Shown: one piece after another, positions 1 through 10,800 of the stretch
Layout: every line of letters begins with the position of its first letter
Numbering within the stretch: position 1 is the stretch's first letter
From: Simmondsia chinensis
Taxonomy: Eukaryota > Streptophyta > Magnoliopsida > Caryophyllales > Simmondsiaceae
Assembly: GCA_018398585.1 (NCBI GenBank)
Contig: JAGTTD010000015.1
Coordinates: 27,547,478 to 27,611,477 of the forward strand
Direction of reading: 5' to 3'
DNA length: 64,000 nucleotides
Notes under the pieces: model-generated
Database searches by the model: none
The model's input: the letters and a program-made list of their open reading frames with translations, nothing else
What the model was told of the DNA's origin: nothing
Made by a program: the position numbers and the translations under genes

Positions 1-2098
1 CCCCTCCTTAGAGGATGGGAGAGATGCCTCATGTTAGCCACAAGTTGCAGTTGGTCTATAATCACAGTCAAATTTGCTTGAATCCAGCACTTCAACAACT
101 CCAATGTGTCATTCCCCTTAGTAATTGTGAGAGAGAGACAGTAAGAAATTTCAGCCATTACAGGTTGAGAGATTTGATTCACAAGAAAAACAACAGAGAA
201 AATGGGATGATGATATTGAGAAAACGAGATGATGATAAGAAGGGCTCGCTTGGGGAGTAGTCTGCTTGTTTCGCGACTTTGTCGTTAATTATCCGGAAAC
301 AAAAAGTTGGAGATGAGGACAAGGACTTTGACCCCCAATAAATTCAATCTTTGGTGGATGTTCAATAGACTGTGGAAGGCTCAAGGCTTATTGCGTAAAT
401 ATCTGGATACTAGTTTGGATTTATAGCTTATAAATTAGAGAATCAATAGCTTAACAAATGCGTCTAAAATCACATCATGAACTCAAGTTTGTTTCTATGC
501 ACACTTGTGCTTATCTTTCCTTTCCTTTTCCATCCGAGCAATTGTGCTGTAGCTTCACTTTACTTTTGCAAATACAATTATAATGTTGAAACGGTGTTCA
601 AGAAGGTGTACTCTATGTGCTTTCAGCCATATTCTCTTGTATTTAACTTTCTAGTTAATTTAACTTGTGCTATTGGTTAAGATTTTGATTGTCAAGTCTC
701 AATCTTGAATGAGTTGGCTTTCCAAACCTACAGGCCTCTCCCTCGTGATTGGTGACTCAATTTGGTTCACTGCTACTTCTCTTGTTAACTTTGATCTTGA
801 CTGGGCTATCTTGAATTACTATTTCCTGACCTAACACCTAACTAAATTTGGATCAAAATAGGCTACCAAACTCTTAGAATATCACCACCCTAGTAGCTCT
901 TGTGTGTCCGAGGGAGGTACGGTGCCTAAGGAGTGCACTACACAACTACACTCTAAAGCTGCTCAAGTTAGGGCCATATCAATAATTATATGTGTGTATA
1001 CATTAAAATAGTGGATGTCTTCTTAGCTAGAATATTGGTAGGATCCACGATCATTACAAACTGAAATCAAATGCACTAGAAACATATAAATATTCAACAA
1101 ATGATGAGTTGAGGTCAACCGCATGCGTTTCAAACTTGATTAATTACCACGTAGTCATGGTAAATCCTTTTCCAAGTTTGTTTTATCAAAATGTGAGGTG
1201 ACTATAACCACATAAACAAGCACAACAATCACTTTGTATGCAGTCGCAATTCAGACATCGCAATGCACAGTTAGTTGAGCTTTCAAGTAATAAAAGGAGG
1301 AATTTCGAGAAAAAGGGCGAAAAGGTTATAGATGCTTCTTCTTGCTATGAAGCATGCGTGAGAGCTTGGGAATAAGCTTGGATTGAGTTTTGCTAGTGAT
1401 CAATGTATTGTGACCGAGTAGATTGCAATGATAGACCAGGATTATGAATTATGATTTACCTGATTTCCTGCCAACTTCATCCCTAGCTTCGGCGCACTGG
1501 TCTCACTCCCTTCTCCTGATCTCGGCACTTCCCAGTTTAGCTGCAGTGGTGGAATAGTCATCTGACCCCTAATGATTTTGTCTATAATTTTTTTGTAATC
1601 ATGTTTTATCAGATTGGGATAATGTTGTATTTTTGTCTTTTTTTGATCCTCGTTTTTGTACAGATTAACTCAAGTCTCGTTTGTATGAGTTGTACGTAAT
1701 GTATTGTAACTTTATCGCTAAGATTGAAAAAAAAAAGGCCATTATACTTTCAACTTTCAGATTAGGCTTGCACTATCTTGATCGATTGCATTTTCAAATA
1801 TGTTATCTCTATTATATGCAACGATTTCACCATGGAAAACTTGCAAACATCTGTGCTTCAAATTTGACTTATAAGGTGGGAGTGCACCTAGACATCGCGA
1901 TTTATGGTAAACATATTATTAAGTATAATGGGATATGACCAAGTATATTTCATATGGTCATGTGATTTTGCCTGTGCCCCATGTGAGTTTAGCTTCATGG
2001 TAGTATAAGTCATATTAGGAATACTATTTAATTTATACAAAATTTCACGTGAAACAATCCCATAATTTTAATATAATACCTTTTTTAAGGAAAAAAAG
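1..2098. other. AT-rich flank, no supported gene
   Basis: No open reading frame here exceeds about 85 codons and none resembles a protein family I recognise. A purine-rich stretch near 1290-1560, followed by AT-rich sequence, could be the last exon and 3' UTR of a gene entering from the left. No splice-site chain or protein match supports that, so I do not call a gene. No LTR or inverted-repeat boundaries were found. Confidence 0.4.
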
Positions 2099-2325
2099 GC
2101 TACTAGAGTATAAAATTATTTATAAATCTTCACCTGTCAGTTTAAACTTTTGAGATAGTTCATTCTTTGGCATGTTGTTGGCCAAGAAGTTTTAAGTTTG
2201 AATCTCAATAGCCCTTACTTTCAATATTAATAAATTTAAACACAAAATATGAGATAGACCTATGCAGTATCCACGATTCAAGCCAATGGACATTTACGTC
2301 AGGGAGCATAAAGAATCTCCTCATG
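2099..2325 (+). mobile_element. Degraded TRIM-T copy (one LTR plus internal part)
   Basis: The stretch starts with a diverged 72-bp-type LTR (AGAGTATAAAATTATT..., then a TTCACC..TCA..TTAA.CTTTTGAGA core). It continues through the internal motif (TTTGAATCTCAATAGCCC) and the ATGAGATAGACCTATGCA part shared with the fuller copies at 6262-6552 and 37416-37700. The primer site is mutated and the second LTR is not recognisable. It is identified only by similarity to the other two copies in this window. Confidence 0.55.
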
Positions 2326-2801
2326 ATCCCTTACTCTTGAAGGTATAATTTTTCTAAGAGAGAGAGAGAGAAGTCCACTCTATCTTCTGAATTTCATCCC
2401 TTCATTCCACAGTTACCCAATCTGCTACTCTATTTGCCTCTCTGAAAATGTGAACAGTTGAGATTCGGTCTTTCGCTTTTGAATATAATACCATGGCCAG
2501 AAAAAAGAACATAATTTAAAATTTTGAAAATAGATCTGAAAGCATTTAAATGATATGATTTAATTTTTATTCAAATTTATTATGATTTATTTTGGCAATA
2601 ATGCATTGGTGTAGAGAAAACTTATGGAGACAATGTCAAGAATAATATATCCATGTAAGTTTTTTCAAAAGAAAAATAAGTAGAACATTTTTATTAGGAA
2701 ATCAGCCTTTACTTAAATTTTCGTTTCTTTATTTAGTCCTTGTGTAGTTTTCTTTCCTTTTCCTTGCTCTGTTTCTTGCTTCCTTACTGGCCTAATACAC
2801 C
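2326..2801. other. AT-rich intergenic stretch
   Basis: It contains a short (AG)n microsatellite near 2358-2372 and otherwise low-complexity AT-rich sequence. No gene or repeat boundary was seen. Confidence 0.4.
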
Positions 2802-3322
2802 TAGGAATGGTAATGGAGCGGGGCCGATACGGGGGCGTTTTCTCTGTATCCGTACCCGCCACCCGATATATATTCATACCTGTTTTATTACTCGCCACAA
2901 GTATAAAGTGGATACGCACACCTATCCCAATGGGTATAAACCATACTCATACTTGCCCCATTACCTGGGAATATTCAGTGGGTATTCATGACTTACTCTA
3001 TATGTGGCCTAATATGGACACTAAATGATTAAACATACCCACTAATATTAATTATTTAATACTATTTTTTCAAATTTAATTATATTTTGTTATGGCTTTG
3101 ATAAATAATTTAAGTAACTAAATTTAAGTATATGTTTTTTTAATTACATATTTTTTGTAAGTACATATTGAAGTAGGGTAGGGCGAGTACAACATTATAC
3201 CCACCCCATACCTGTGATGGATGTGGTCATGTGTGCTCTACTTGTATCCACTACCCGCCTCACTTGTATAACAAGGCGGGTACTTTAGAAAAATGGGTTT
3301 TTCCTGCCCCATTGTCATCCCT
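2802..3322. mobile_element. hAT-like MITE with degenerate terminal inverted repeats
   Basis: The left end (TAGGAATGGTAATGGAGC) and the reverse complement of the right end (TAGGGATGACAATGGGGC) match at 14 of 18 positions. The sub-terminal regions of both ends are rich in GGCGGGTAC/GTACCCGCC motifs, while the middle is AT-rich. TAGGGATGRCAATGGGGC-type ends are typical of non-autonomous hAT elements in plants. A clear 8-bp TSD was not found, so the insertion is probably old. There is no coding capacity. Confidence 0.6.
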
Positions 3323-3447
3323 AATTGAATATCCCTATGACTGGGAGTTTATCCCCTTTTGTGTATGTTGCCTATGACTATTCTTAAAACCAAAGAAAAA
3401 TTATCATGTAATAGAACTTTATGAGTAGGGGTATAAATGAGCTTGAT

Positions 3448-3528
3448 TTTTTTTTTCTTTTTTGGACAATTAGATTGCATTACAAAGTAGGCAGCTTGTA
3501 CAGACTGAAGAGGCCATAGTCTACCAGC
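3448..3528 (-). mobile_element. 81-bp poly(A)-tailed retroposed fragment with 15-bp TSD
   Basis: The insert is flanked by a perfect 15-bp direct repeat (ATAAATGAGCTTGAT at 3433-3447 and 3529-3543). On the minus strand it ends in an A-rich tail, seen here as the T-run at 3448-3463. This is the signature of target-primed reverse transcription by an L1-type LINE. The 65-nt body resembles an mRNA or LINE 3' end, but its source was not identified. Confidence 0.75.
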
Positions 3529-3543
3529 ATAAATGAGCTTGAT

Positions 3544-4158
3544 TAGACCCATTACTTTGCTAAAGAAATATTTCGAGCCAAGTAGATCCATCTCGTTTAG
3601 CTAAGCAAGTGAAGCTATAGCATGGTTAACCTTCGACTCAACAACTCACGAGTTTATATAAACCTAAATGATTCAATTTCTAACTTTATCAGTGGACTAA
3701 TTAAACGTTGTTGAAACATATTAGTAGGTTTAAGCTTCAATGGCCAAGAGTCCATCTCGAATGAGCCTACGCAAGCTTAGTTCTTAGCAAGAAATCACCT
3801 GATTCAGTTAAGTTTAGGTAACTTTCTATTGGACGTCGACTTCTATTAACAACTCAGTTACTATCTTAATTGGTGGTTGTTAAGATATCAGAGCACACAT
3901 CCCACTATTTTAGTAGGTGATAATTTTGTTATATTATCAAACAAAAATATGGAGATTTGATTTTGTGCCTATAAATGAGTCATAACATTAAGCTCTTTCA
4001 AGAGTTATCATTTTCAACTCTAGTGTGACACTAGAGGACTCCGTTTCTTAAGGTGATCTATCAAAAAATTATAAGACAAGTTTAGATCCAATTCCACAAT
4101 TACGGTAGACACAAACTCTATGTTTAATGTTATCTTTATTTTCCAAACACTTCACTTA
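3544..4158. other. Intergenic, no supported feature
   Basis: AT-rich unique-looking sequence without a credible reading frame or recognised repeat ends. Confidence 0.4.
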
Positions 4159-4340
4159 TATTCCGCCAGGCCTTTAGGCCCGATCCAGGGAGTTGGCACA
4201 TATGAGATGCACGTAAGCCTAAATGAGTTTCATTCTAAAACTGATTGGCATAAGGTAGAATAACCCATTCTATTTATATGTTGGTCACTTTTGTCTTACA
4301 GCTCCTACGTGTGATTTATATTTGACTCACATGTGAAGAT
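4159..4340 (-). mobile_element. Partial TRIM-R LTR, reverse orientation
   Basis: From GGCCTTTAGGCCCGA to GACTCACATGTGAAG the stretch matches, in reverse orientation, the LTR at 4379-4584 and those at 54757-54960 and 55536-55738. The outer end is diverged (ATTCCGCC in place of the TAAATTTCA end) and no TSD was seen. Together with the neighbouring forward copy it makes a long inverted repeat. Confidence 0.6.
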
Positions 4341-4378
4341 ATTAAAAATCTTCAAGCTGTAAAAAAAAGTTCACAAAG

Positions 4379-4584
4379 TGTTAAGAATAAGAACTCCACA
4401 TGTGAGTTTAGTATAAGAATCCCACATTGGAGTTGTGAGAGTGAAATGATCAATTTATAAGTGTAGTGGGTTACTCCACCTATTGCCAATTAGTTTTGGG
4501 ATGGAACCCCACTTGGGCTTATATGTGGATCTCATGTGTACCAACTCCGTGGGTCGGGTCCAAAAGGCCCAGTGAAATTTAACA
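4379..4584 (+). mobile_element. Solo LTR of TRIM-R
   Basis: This 206-bp unit starts TGTTAAG and ends TTTAACA, and it lines up along its length with the 203-204-bp LTRs of the complete TRIM-R at 54757-55738. It is flanked by CAAAG (4374-4378) and CAAAC (4585-4589), a 4/5 match that fits a 5-bp TSD with one later change. No primer site follows it. It is therefore best read as a solo LTR left by recombination between the two LTRs of a full copy. Confidence 0.65.
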
Positions 4585-4586
4585 CA

Positions 4587-4720
4587 AACCAACAACAACA
4601 ACAACAGTACATCTAGTGCCACAAGGACTCCCACCAATATAGGATCTGAAAGGTAAGACATACACAACTTTACCTCTTCAGGATGTTAGCTAAAGGGAGA
4701 CTATATCCAAAAGAAAATGT
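4587..4720 (-). mobile_element. 5'-truncated RTE-type LINE tail, diverged
   Basis: On the minus strand this reads the 3' tail shared with the LINE at 48588-49711, including GGGAGTCCTTGTGGCACTAG and ending in a (GTT)n run, seen here as the CAACAACAAC run at 4590-4605. Order and spacing follow the copy at 48202-48426, down to the AGAGACTAT / GGAGACTAT segment. The TSD is unclear and the copy is more diverged than the others. Confidence 0.6.
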
Positions 4721-4904
4721 TAACAAATCGAGTCCCCGAAAACAAGGTAGGGTTAAAAATTTATTAGTGAAGTGAACGTTCAAAGTGCAACAGCTGAGGT
4801 CAACGTTTATATATTTATGAAATGAGAATCCCCCTAACAGCACGGCGCCACATTCGTGGAGAAATCGCGTGATTCAATCGAGATTGCTTAATGCATTTTT
4901 AAGA

Positions 4905-5256
4905 ATTATTTATACCAATAGTCCTTGTACTTTATTTATTGTATCTATTTAGCATTTGAATTTTTAATTGTGTCAATTTAGTCCCTCTATATTTGATATT
5001 GTGTCAATTTAGTTTCTCGAGTAAAATTTATGCTAAATTTTCAATGAAAATTTCAATAGTTTGCCCATAGGTTGGTTTAAATTGATTCAAAGGATAGGTT
5101 TTTAGTAAATTACTTGCATCTAACATAATTGTGTCACAAAAAATTACGTTAATAACTTAAATTGACTTTGTGTGAATGATTAAATTCACACAATTAAAAG
5201 TATAAGGACTCAACGAATACAATGAAAAAAGTACAGAGATCTTTGATGTAAATAAT
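4905..5256. mobile_element. MITE with GTCCTTGTACTTT inverted repeats
   Basis: The left end (ATTATTTATACCAATAGTCC) and the reverse complement of the right end (ATTATTTACATCAAAGATCT) are inverted repeats continuing into TTGTACTTT / CTGTACTTT. Internal motifs such as GTGTCAATTTAGTCC recur in the related copies at 35208-35504 and 37700-38076. There is no coding capacity. The superfamily cannot be assigned without the TSD and TIR consensus. Confidence 0.55.
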
Positions 5257-5423
5257 CCTTTTTTTTTTTAACATTATAGTAACAACTTAGTCATATTTAC
5301 TAGTCTTATATGATTTATAAAGGCATTTATTTTTTTTAAAATATTATTTGTTTAATTGAAATTATTTTAAATTACTTTATTTTTTTTTTGCAAATTTTAG
5401 ATAAGAAAGGATACACATAACTC

Positions 5424-5581
5424 TTTTTCTTTTTAATAATTAAGAGGGAGAGAAAGTCCTCCAATAAGTACAAAGTACATACAACACAAAAAGTCAAAAT
5501 AAACTAAAAAGAGAATTAGCTCCCAAACCCAAGTTGTGCATCAATGTTAAAGCTAGGCTTGAAGAGAGGCCTATCTTTGAA
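5424..5581 (-). mobile_element. Possible L1-type LINE 3' end (poly-A, minus strand)
   Basis: An A-rich tail on the minus strand (TTTTCTTTTT at the left end) and imperfect flanking repeats (CACATAACTCT versus CACGTATAACTCT, left and right) suggest a retroposed 3' end about 160 bp long. The body has no recognised domain. The imperfect TSD makes this tentative. Confidence 0.35.
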
Positions 5582-6261
5582 TAGGCACGTATAACTCTCA
5601 AGTGCCTTTAATTTTACTTGCCATTTCTTTCTTTTCTTTGCATTTTAAAATATATTGTATTTATCCCTATTTTTTTCCTCTCCGATTATATTTTGAATTT
5701 AAAAAATAAAATTAAGATGTAAAGCGTGAAGCATATTCAAATATATTTTAGATATGAAAGGTCTTTCTCGAAAATTACATGATATGAAAGTTGATGTGTT
5801 CTAAAAAATTGTAAATTTGACTCTAATATACGTACATATTATTCTTTTTATATTGTCTCAAGTAAATGAAAAAAGGGCTTTTAGTTTTAATTTTTTGTGA
5901 AATTGGTACCTATGAAATTGTCATATTATTAAGATGAATTTATTTCGATATATATTACATACACGAATTTAATATATATGTTTTGTCTTGGGATCTCTAA
6001 TTGATCTATTTTTTGTTTATTCAAGGAAAATCTTTATCTCCTAGTCAACTTAATGTTAGCGATCACCACAGTTATTAAACTCCCGATTCATATTTTATAA
6101 TTTTAGTATTGTGTGAACCATAATTGTTGATCCATCATGATTCTAAGTAGAATCTTACTTTGTAGAGCTTTACGATTCATTCTGATCTAACAATCTCATA
6201 TTCTTAATAGAATCATGTTGCAATTTTACAATTCTAACGATCAACCTCGATCCTACCACGT
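5582..6261. other. AT-rich intergenic, nothing recognised
   Basis: Low-complexity AT-rich DNA without a supported gene or repeat boundary. Confidence 0.4.
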
Positions 6262-6552
6262 TGTTAGAGTATAAAACTATTTTTGGACCTTCACTCATTA
6301 GCTTAAGCTTCTGGGGCAAATGGTTTCTTGACATGGTATCAGAGCCTTATGATCAAGAGGTCTCGAGTTCGAATCCCAACATCCCCCACTTTAATATTAA
6401 CATAATTTAAGCACAAGGTATGAGGTGGGCTTGTGCAATATTCACGCTTCAAGTCGAAACTGGCATTTGCATGAGGGGCATGTTAAAGTATAAAATTATT
6501 CTTGAACCTTCACCCATCAACTTAAGCTTTTGGGACAGATGGTTTCTTGACG
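6262..6552 (+). mobile_element. TRIM-T, complete copy with 72-bp LTRs
   Basis: Two direct repeats of exactly 72 bp (6262-6333 and 6481-6552) share the TGTTARAGTATAAAAYTATT start and the GGTTTCTTGAC end. Between them lie a perfect initiator-Met tRNA primer site directly after the first repeat (TGGTATCAGAGC, 6334-6345), an internal tRNA-like B-box motif (GAGTTCGAATCCC) and a purine-rich ATGAGGGGCA just before the second repeat. That is the layout of a terminal-repeat retrotransposon in miniature, with unusually short LTRs. No 5-bp TSD is seen because the right side continues straight into TRIM-R sequence. Confidence 0.75.
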
Positions 6553-6792
6553 TGGTATCAAAGCGGGTTGATAATCCTGATCTCTTGTTTGTCGAATCGT
6601 GTCCTTGTGAAGAGGAGTGCGTTTGTGTTCGGTGAGTCGAGGGCATCTCTAATATGTTGGATCCAGTTGGATCGGAGATGGCGAGGGGTGCATTTGTCAT
6701 AGACTCATATGTGAAGGATAGTGTTGAGGACTCCACATGTGAGTCTTGCGGAATCCCACATTGAAGTTGAGAGAAAGAAGAGATCACCCTAT
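6553..6792 (+). mobile_element. TRIM-R internal region and first part of its 3' LTR
   Basis: It begins with a primer-site-like TGGTATCAAAGC followed by GGGTTGATAATCC and CTCTTGTTTGTCG, which match the internal part of the complete TRIM-R at 55376-55535 read on the minus strand. At 6722 the LTR starts (TGTTGAGGACTCCACATGTG). It is interrupted at 6792 by copia-A and resumes at 13334. The usual TRIM-R 5' LTR is missing: a TRIM-T LTR sits directly in front of the primer site instead. Confidence 0.65.
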
Positions 6793-7772
6793 TGTGGGAA
6801 AAAATAACACAAGCTAAATCTAAATTTGTAGAAAAGTTGTATCCTACTTTGTGAATATCCTTTATCCCACATTGATAATTTAAGGAGGTGAGGTTGGGTT
6901 TATAAGGGTGTATGTCTTTAACCTATTTGAATTAAGTCTTGGGTGAAGGAATGCTGCGAACCACATGCGTGCGCGCCGCCCGCCCACCGCGCCGTGCTCG
7001 GGCGAGGGTGATCTTTTTCATAACGGGTATATTTATTTTGCGGAAAATTTATTCTTTACCGTTGCTAATTACTACCGCAATTAAAATACATCTGTTAATC
7101 TCACATTAATCATCCAAAAATCGTTTTGAACGTTGCTTCTACCCGTTGGAACAAATTACCCCACATTTATTTGCTTTGACCCATTTTTCCAGTATAAAAG
7201 AAGGGCTCTAGGTCATACATACGTACAATCAATCACATACACATCCTCTCCTAGTTATCTCATTTTCGGTCCTCTCTCTATATTCTTGGGCAAAGTTCGA
7301 GGTGCTCCTAATCGGCAGTTAACGAGTGCACGTTAAGGGTCGGACCATGTAAATCCTGGAGGACGGCCGACTACTTGACTGTTTGCACCAAAGCAGAGGC
7401 GAAATCGTCTTTTAGGACAGTGGCTATTTACCACGACACGGTATCTTCGGTATTTTCTAACCTACCTTGTCTCTTCCGGTAATTTTGTTTGTCGTGTTCA
7501 ATATTTGACTGCGTTTACTGCGTTCTACATTCACCGCAATATTACAGTGCACACAAAGGCACTAACGCTATATTTTAATCGGCTTTGCTGTTTCAATTTT
7601 ATATCGATTCATTGGTTTTATCTACTATAATTTGTTGGTTATTTACTGTAAATTCAGCAGTAATTTTTTAATTATTTTTCTGCATTTTTTCGAGTAATAT
7701 TTCTGTAAGAATACTATTGTATTTACGTATTTTATACGCAATATAGTCATTGTATACGCGATATTTCTAACA
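6793..7772 (+). repeat. 5' LTR of copia-A
   Basis: It starts TGTGGGAAAAAATAACAC and ends TTTCTAACA. A TATA box (TATAAAAG, 7193-7200) places transcription start near 7220-7230 by the usual spacing. U3 contains a GC-rich patch (about 6964-7005) unlike the rest. The segment AAATCGTCTTTTAG (7402-7415), about 180 nt into the predicted transcript, is complementary to the stretch just downstream of this LTR and is kept without change in the 3' LTR (12957-12970). Confidence 0.92.
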
Positions 7773-7774
7773 AT

Positions 7775-7788
7775 CTAAAAGACGATTT
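7775..7788 (+). promoter_or_regulatory. Putative self-complementary primer-binding site of copia-A
   Basis: CTAAAAGACGATTT lies 2 nt after the 5' LTR, where a retrotransposon primer-binding site is expected. It is the exact reverse complement of LTR positions 7402-7415, and a G-U wobble could extend the pairing at each end. No tRNA 3' end that I know fits it. It may bind a primer cut from the element's own RNA, as in the Tf1 retrotransposon of fission yeast, or it may only form a leader stem. Confidence 0.6.
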
Positions 7789-7806
7789 TGTTTTACGCAC
7801 TAATAT

Positions 7807-10800
7807 TTGAAAATGCCAACAAAAATACCCCTTCCCGACATGTCAAAAGTTGAACCTCTTGACGGGAAGAACTATAAGAGGTGGTCCCAAAAAATTCTGT
7901 TTTTCCTACAGGTAGTATGTCTTGATTACATGCTCTATGACGAAAAGGCACCTGAAGATGACAGAACCTGTAGGGGAAACTTACAGCACTACATGAGTGA
8001 TAGGTTATTTGATATTTATGTAAAATTAAGTACGGCAAAAGAAATTTGGGATTCCCTGCAGAAAAAATATGGGGGTGATGATGCGAGTACTAGGAAATAT
8101 GCAGTTAGTAAGTGGTTAGATTTTAAATTCGTGGACAACAAACCAATAATTGAACAAGTCCATGAATATGAAAATATTATAACTACTCTTTTGTCAGAAG
8201 GCCTTAAAATTTGCAAAATAACTCAAGCGTATGTCTTAATTGAAAAACTTCCACCCTCTTGGAAGGATTACCGAAATTTACTCATGCACAAAAAGAAGGA
8301 CCTGATATTAGAGGAGTTAATAAACCACTTAAAAATTGAAGAAGAAAATAGGCTTAAAGACAGGGGGTATGCATACTCTGACCATTCTAAAGCTAACATT
8401 GTCGAAGCCAGACCTAGTAATGCAGACAGGTTCAAGAATAAAGGAAAAAAGCATCGCCTAAATTTCAAGCCTGGAGCAAAGATTCAAAAACCGAACAACA
8501 AATTCCTCGGAGACTGCTATCACTATGGAAAGTATGGACATATGGCCAAAGACTGTAGAAGTAAAAAGCCTAAAGACTTGAAGAATAAAGCCCACCTTGT
8601 AGAAGCAGAGAACATTGTAGCTGTTGTCTCTGAGGTGAACCTGATCAACAACTTGACTGAGTGGATAGTGGATATCGGGGCTACCAGGCACATCTGCACA
8701 AACAGAAGCATGTTCCAGGAATACCAAAAGATGTTCGAGGGAGAGGTGGTCTTTATGGGCAATTCTGCAGCTGCACCAATTCTCGGAAAAGGGAAGATTT
8801 GTTTAATACTCACTTCTGAAAAATTTCTTACTTTAACAAATGTGCTGCATGTGTCTGATATGCGTAGAAATTTAATTTCGGGTAGTCTCTTGATCAAAGC
8901 TGGGTTGAAATTATCCTTTGATTCAGACAAGTTAGTCCTGACTAGGAATGGAGAGTATGTGGGTAAGGGTTTCTGTAATGGCAGCCTGTTTGTCCTTGAT
9001 GCTATTTGCGTGAATAACACTGCTAGTACCTCTTCTACTTATATTGTTGAATCTCTTGAATTATCCCATGCTCGCTTAGGACATATAAATGTTGAATTGA
9101 TTAAAAGGCTTAAGAAAATGAACATGATCCCTAACTTCAGTGATATCAACTTTAATAAGTGTGAAGTATGTGTAGGAGCTAAATATGCTAAAAAATCCTT
9201 TAAGTCTATTGAGAGACAAACTGAACTTCTTGAACTAGTTCATACTGACTTAAGAGACTCTAAAAGTCTGATGAGTAGAGGAGGAAAAAGATACAACATA
9301 ACCTTTGTAGATGACCACTCTAGATACTCAATGCTATATCTCCTAAGCACTAAAAATGAGGCAGAAGAAATGTTTCTAAAATACAAAGCTGAAGCAGAAA
9401 ATCAGTTAGGAAAGAAAATTAAAAGAGTTAGGTCTGATAGAGGGGGAGAATATGACCCAACCTCTCTAGAAAGATTTTGGGAGGAAAATGGAATAATACA
9501 TAAGCGAAGCCCACCCTATTGCCCACAATCTAATGGTGTTGCAGAGAGGAAAAATAGAACTTTAAAGGGTATGATGAATGCTATGCTTATTAGTTCTAGA
9601 CTACCTGATAACATGTGGGGGGAGGCTATACTATCTGCTTGCCATGTACTTAATAGAGTTCCTCACAAGAAATTAGATAAAACCCCATACAAAATGTGGA
9701 AAGGTTATGCGCCTAATCTAAAATATTTAAAACTGTGGGGGTGTCTAGCTAAGGTTGGGTTACCTAACTTTAAACATAGTAAAATTGGACCTAAGACTGT
9801 CGATTCCTTTTTATCGGATATGCTCATCACAGTGCTGCTTATCGTTTTTTAGTTAAGGGATCTAATGATTCATATGCGTGTGGTAGTGTCATGGAATCTA
9901 GGGATGCTGAATTCTTTGAACATATATTTCCCTTGAAGTCTAATGATGCACAGCATTCTAGCTTACCTCCTAATAATGTAACTGCTAGTCATGATAATAC
10001 TAACGATATAGACACTCCTGAAATTCGTAGGAGTAAAAGAGCTAGGAAAGAAACCAACTTTAGACCTGACTTTGTAACCACTTTCCTATCAGAAGATAAC
10101 TTCGTAAATGAAGAAATTGCGAATGTCTACATGTTAGAAGAAGACCCTAAAACCTATGATGAGGCCGTAAGGTCAGTTGACTCTACCTTTTGGAAAGAAG
10201 CCATTAATAGCGAACTAGATTCAATTCTAGGTAATCATACATGGGAATTGGTAGACCTTCCTAGAGGTTGTAAGCCAATAGGTTGTAAGTGTGTCTTTAG
10301 AAAGAAAATGAAGGCTGATGGGACAATAGACAAGTTCAAGGCGAGGCTAGTGGCTAAGGGTTATACCCAAAAACAGGGGTTAGATTATTTTGATACTTAT
10401 TCACCTGTTGCTAAAATCGCCACGATTAGAGCTTTGATCGCCCTTGCGTCTGTCCATGATTTAGTAGTGCATCAAATGGATTTTAAAACAATATTTCTTA
10501 ATGGCGACCTAGACAAAGAGATTTACATGAAACACCCTGAGGGTTTTGTGGTTCCTGGTAATGAAAATCAAGTTTGTAAACTTGTAAAATCTCTGTATGG
10601 TCCCAAATAGGCGCCAAAACAATGGCATGAGAAGTTTTACAGCACGTTAGTAGCTAGTAACTTCCTTGTAAACAATGGTGATTCGTGTGTGTACTCTAAG
10701 TGTGATTCAAATGGATGTGTAATAATCTGTCTAGATGTTGATGATATGCTGATATTTGGCACAGACTTGAATGTTGTCAATGAGACGAAAAACTTTCTAT

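Noticed and set aside
1290..1560. Terminal exon of a gene entering from the left
   Set aside because: Two competing short frames end here, but no homology, splice chain or codon bias separates them from chance.
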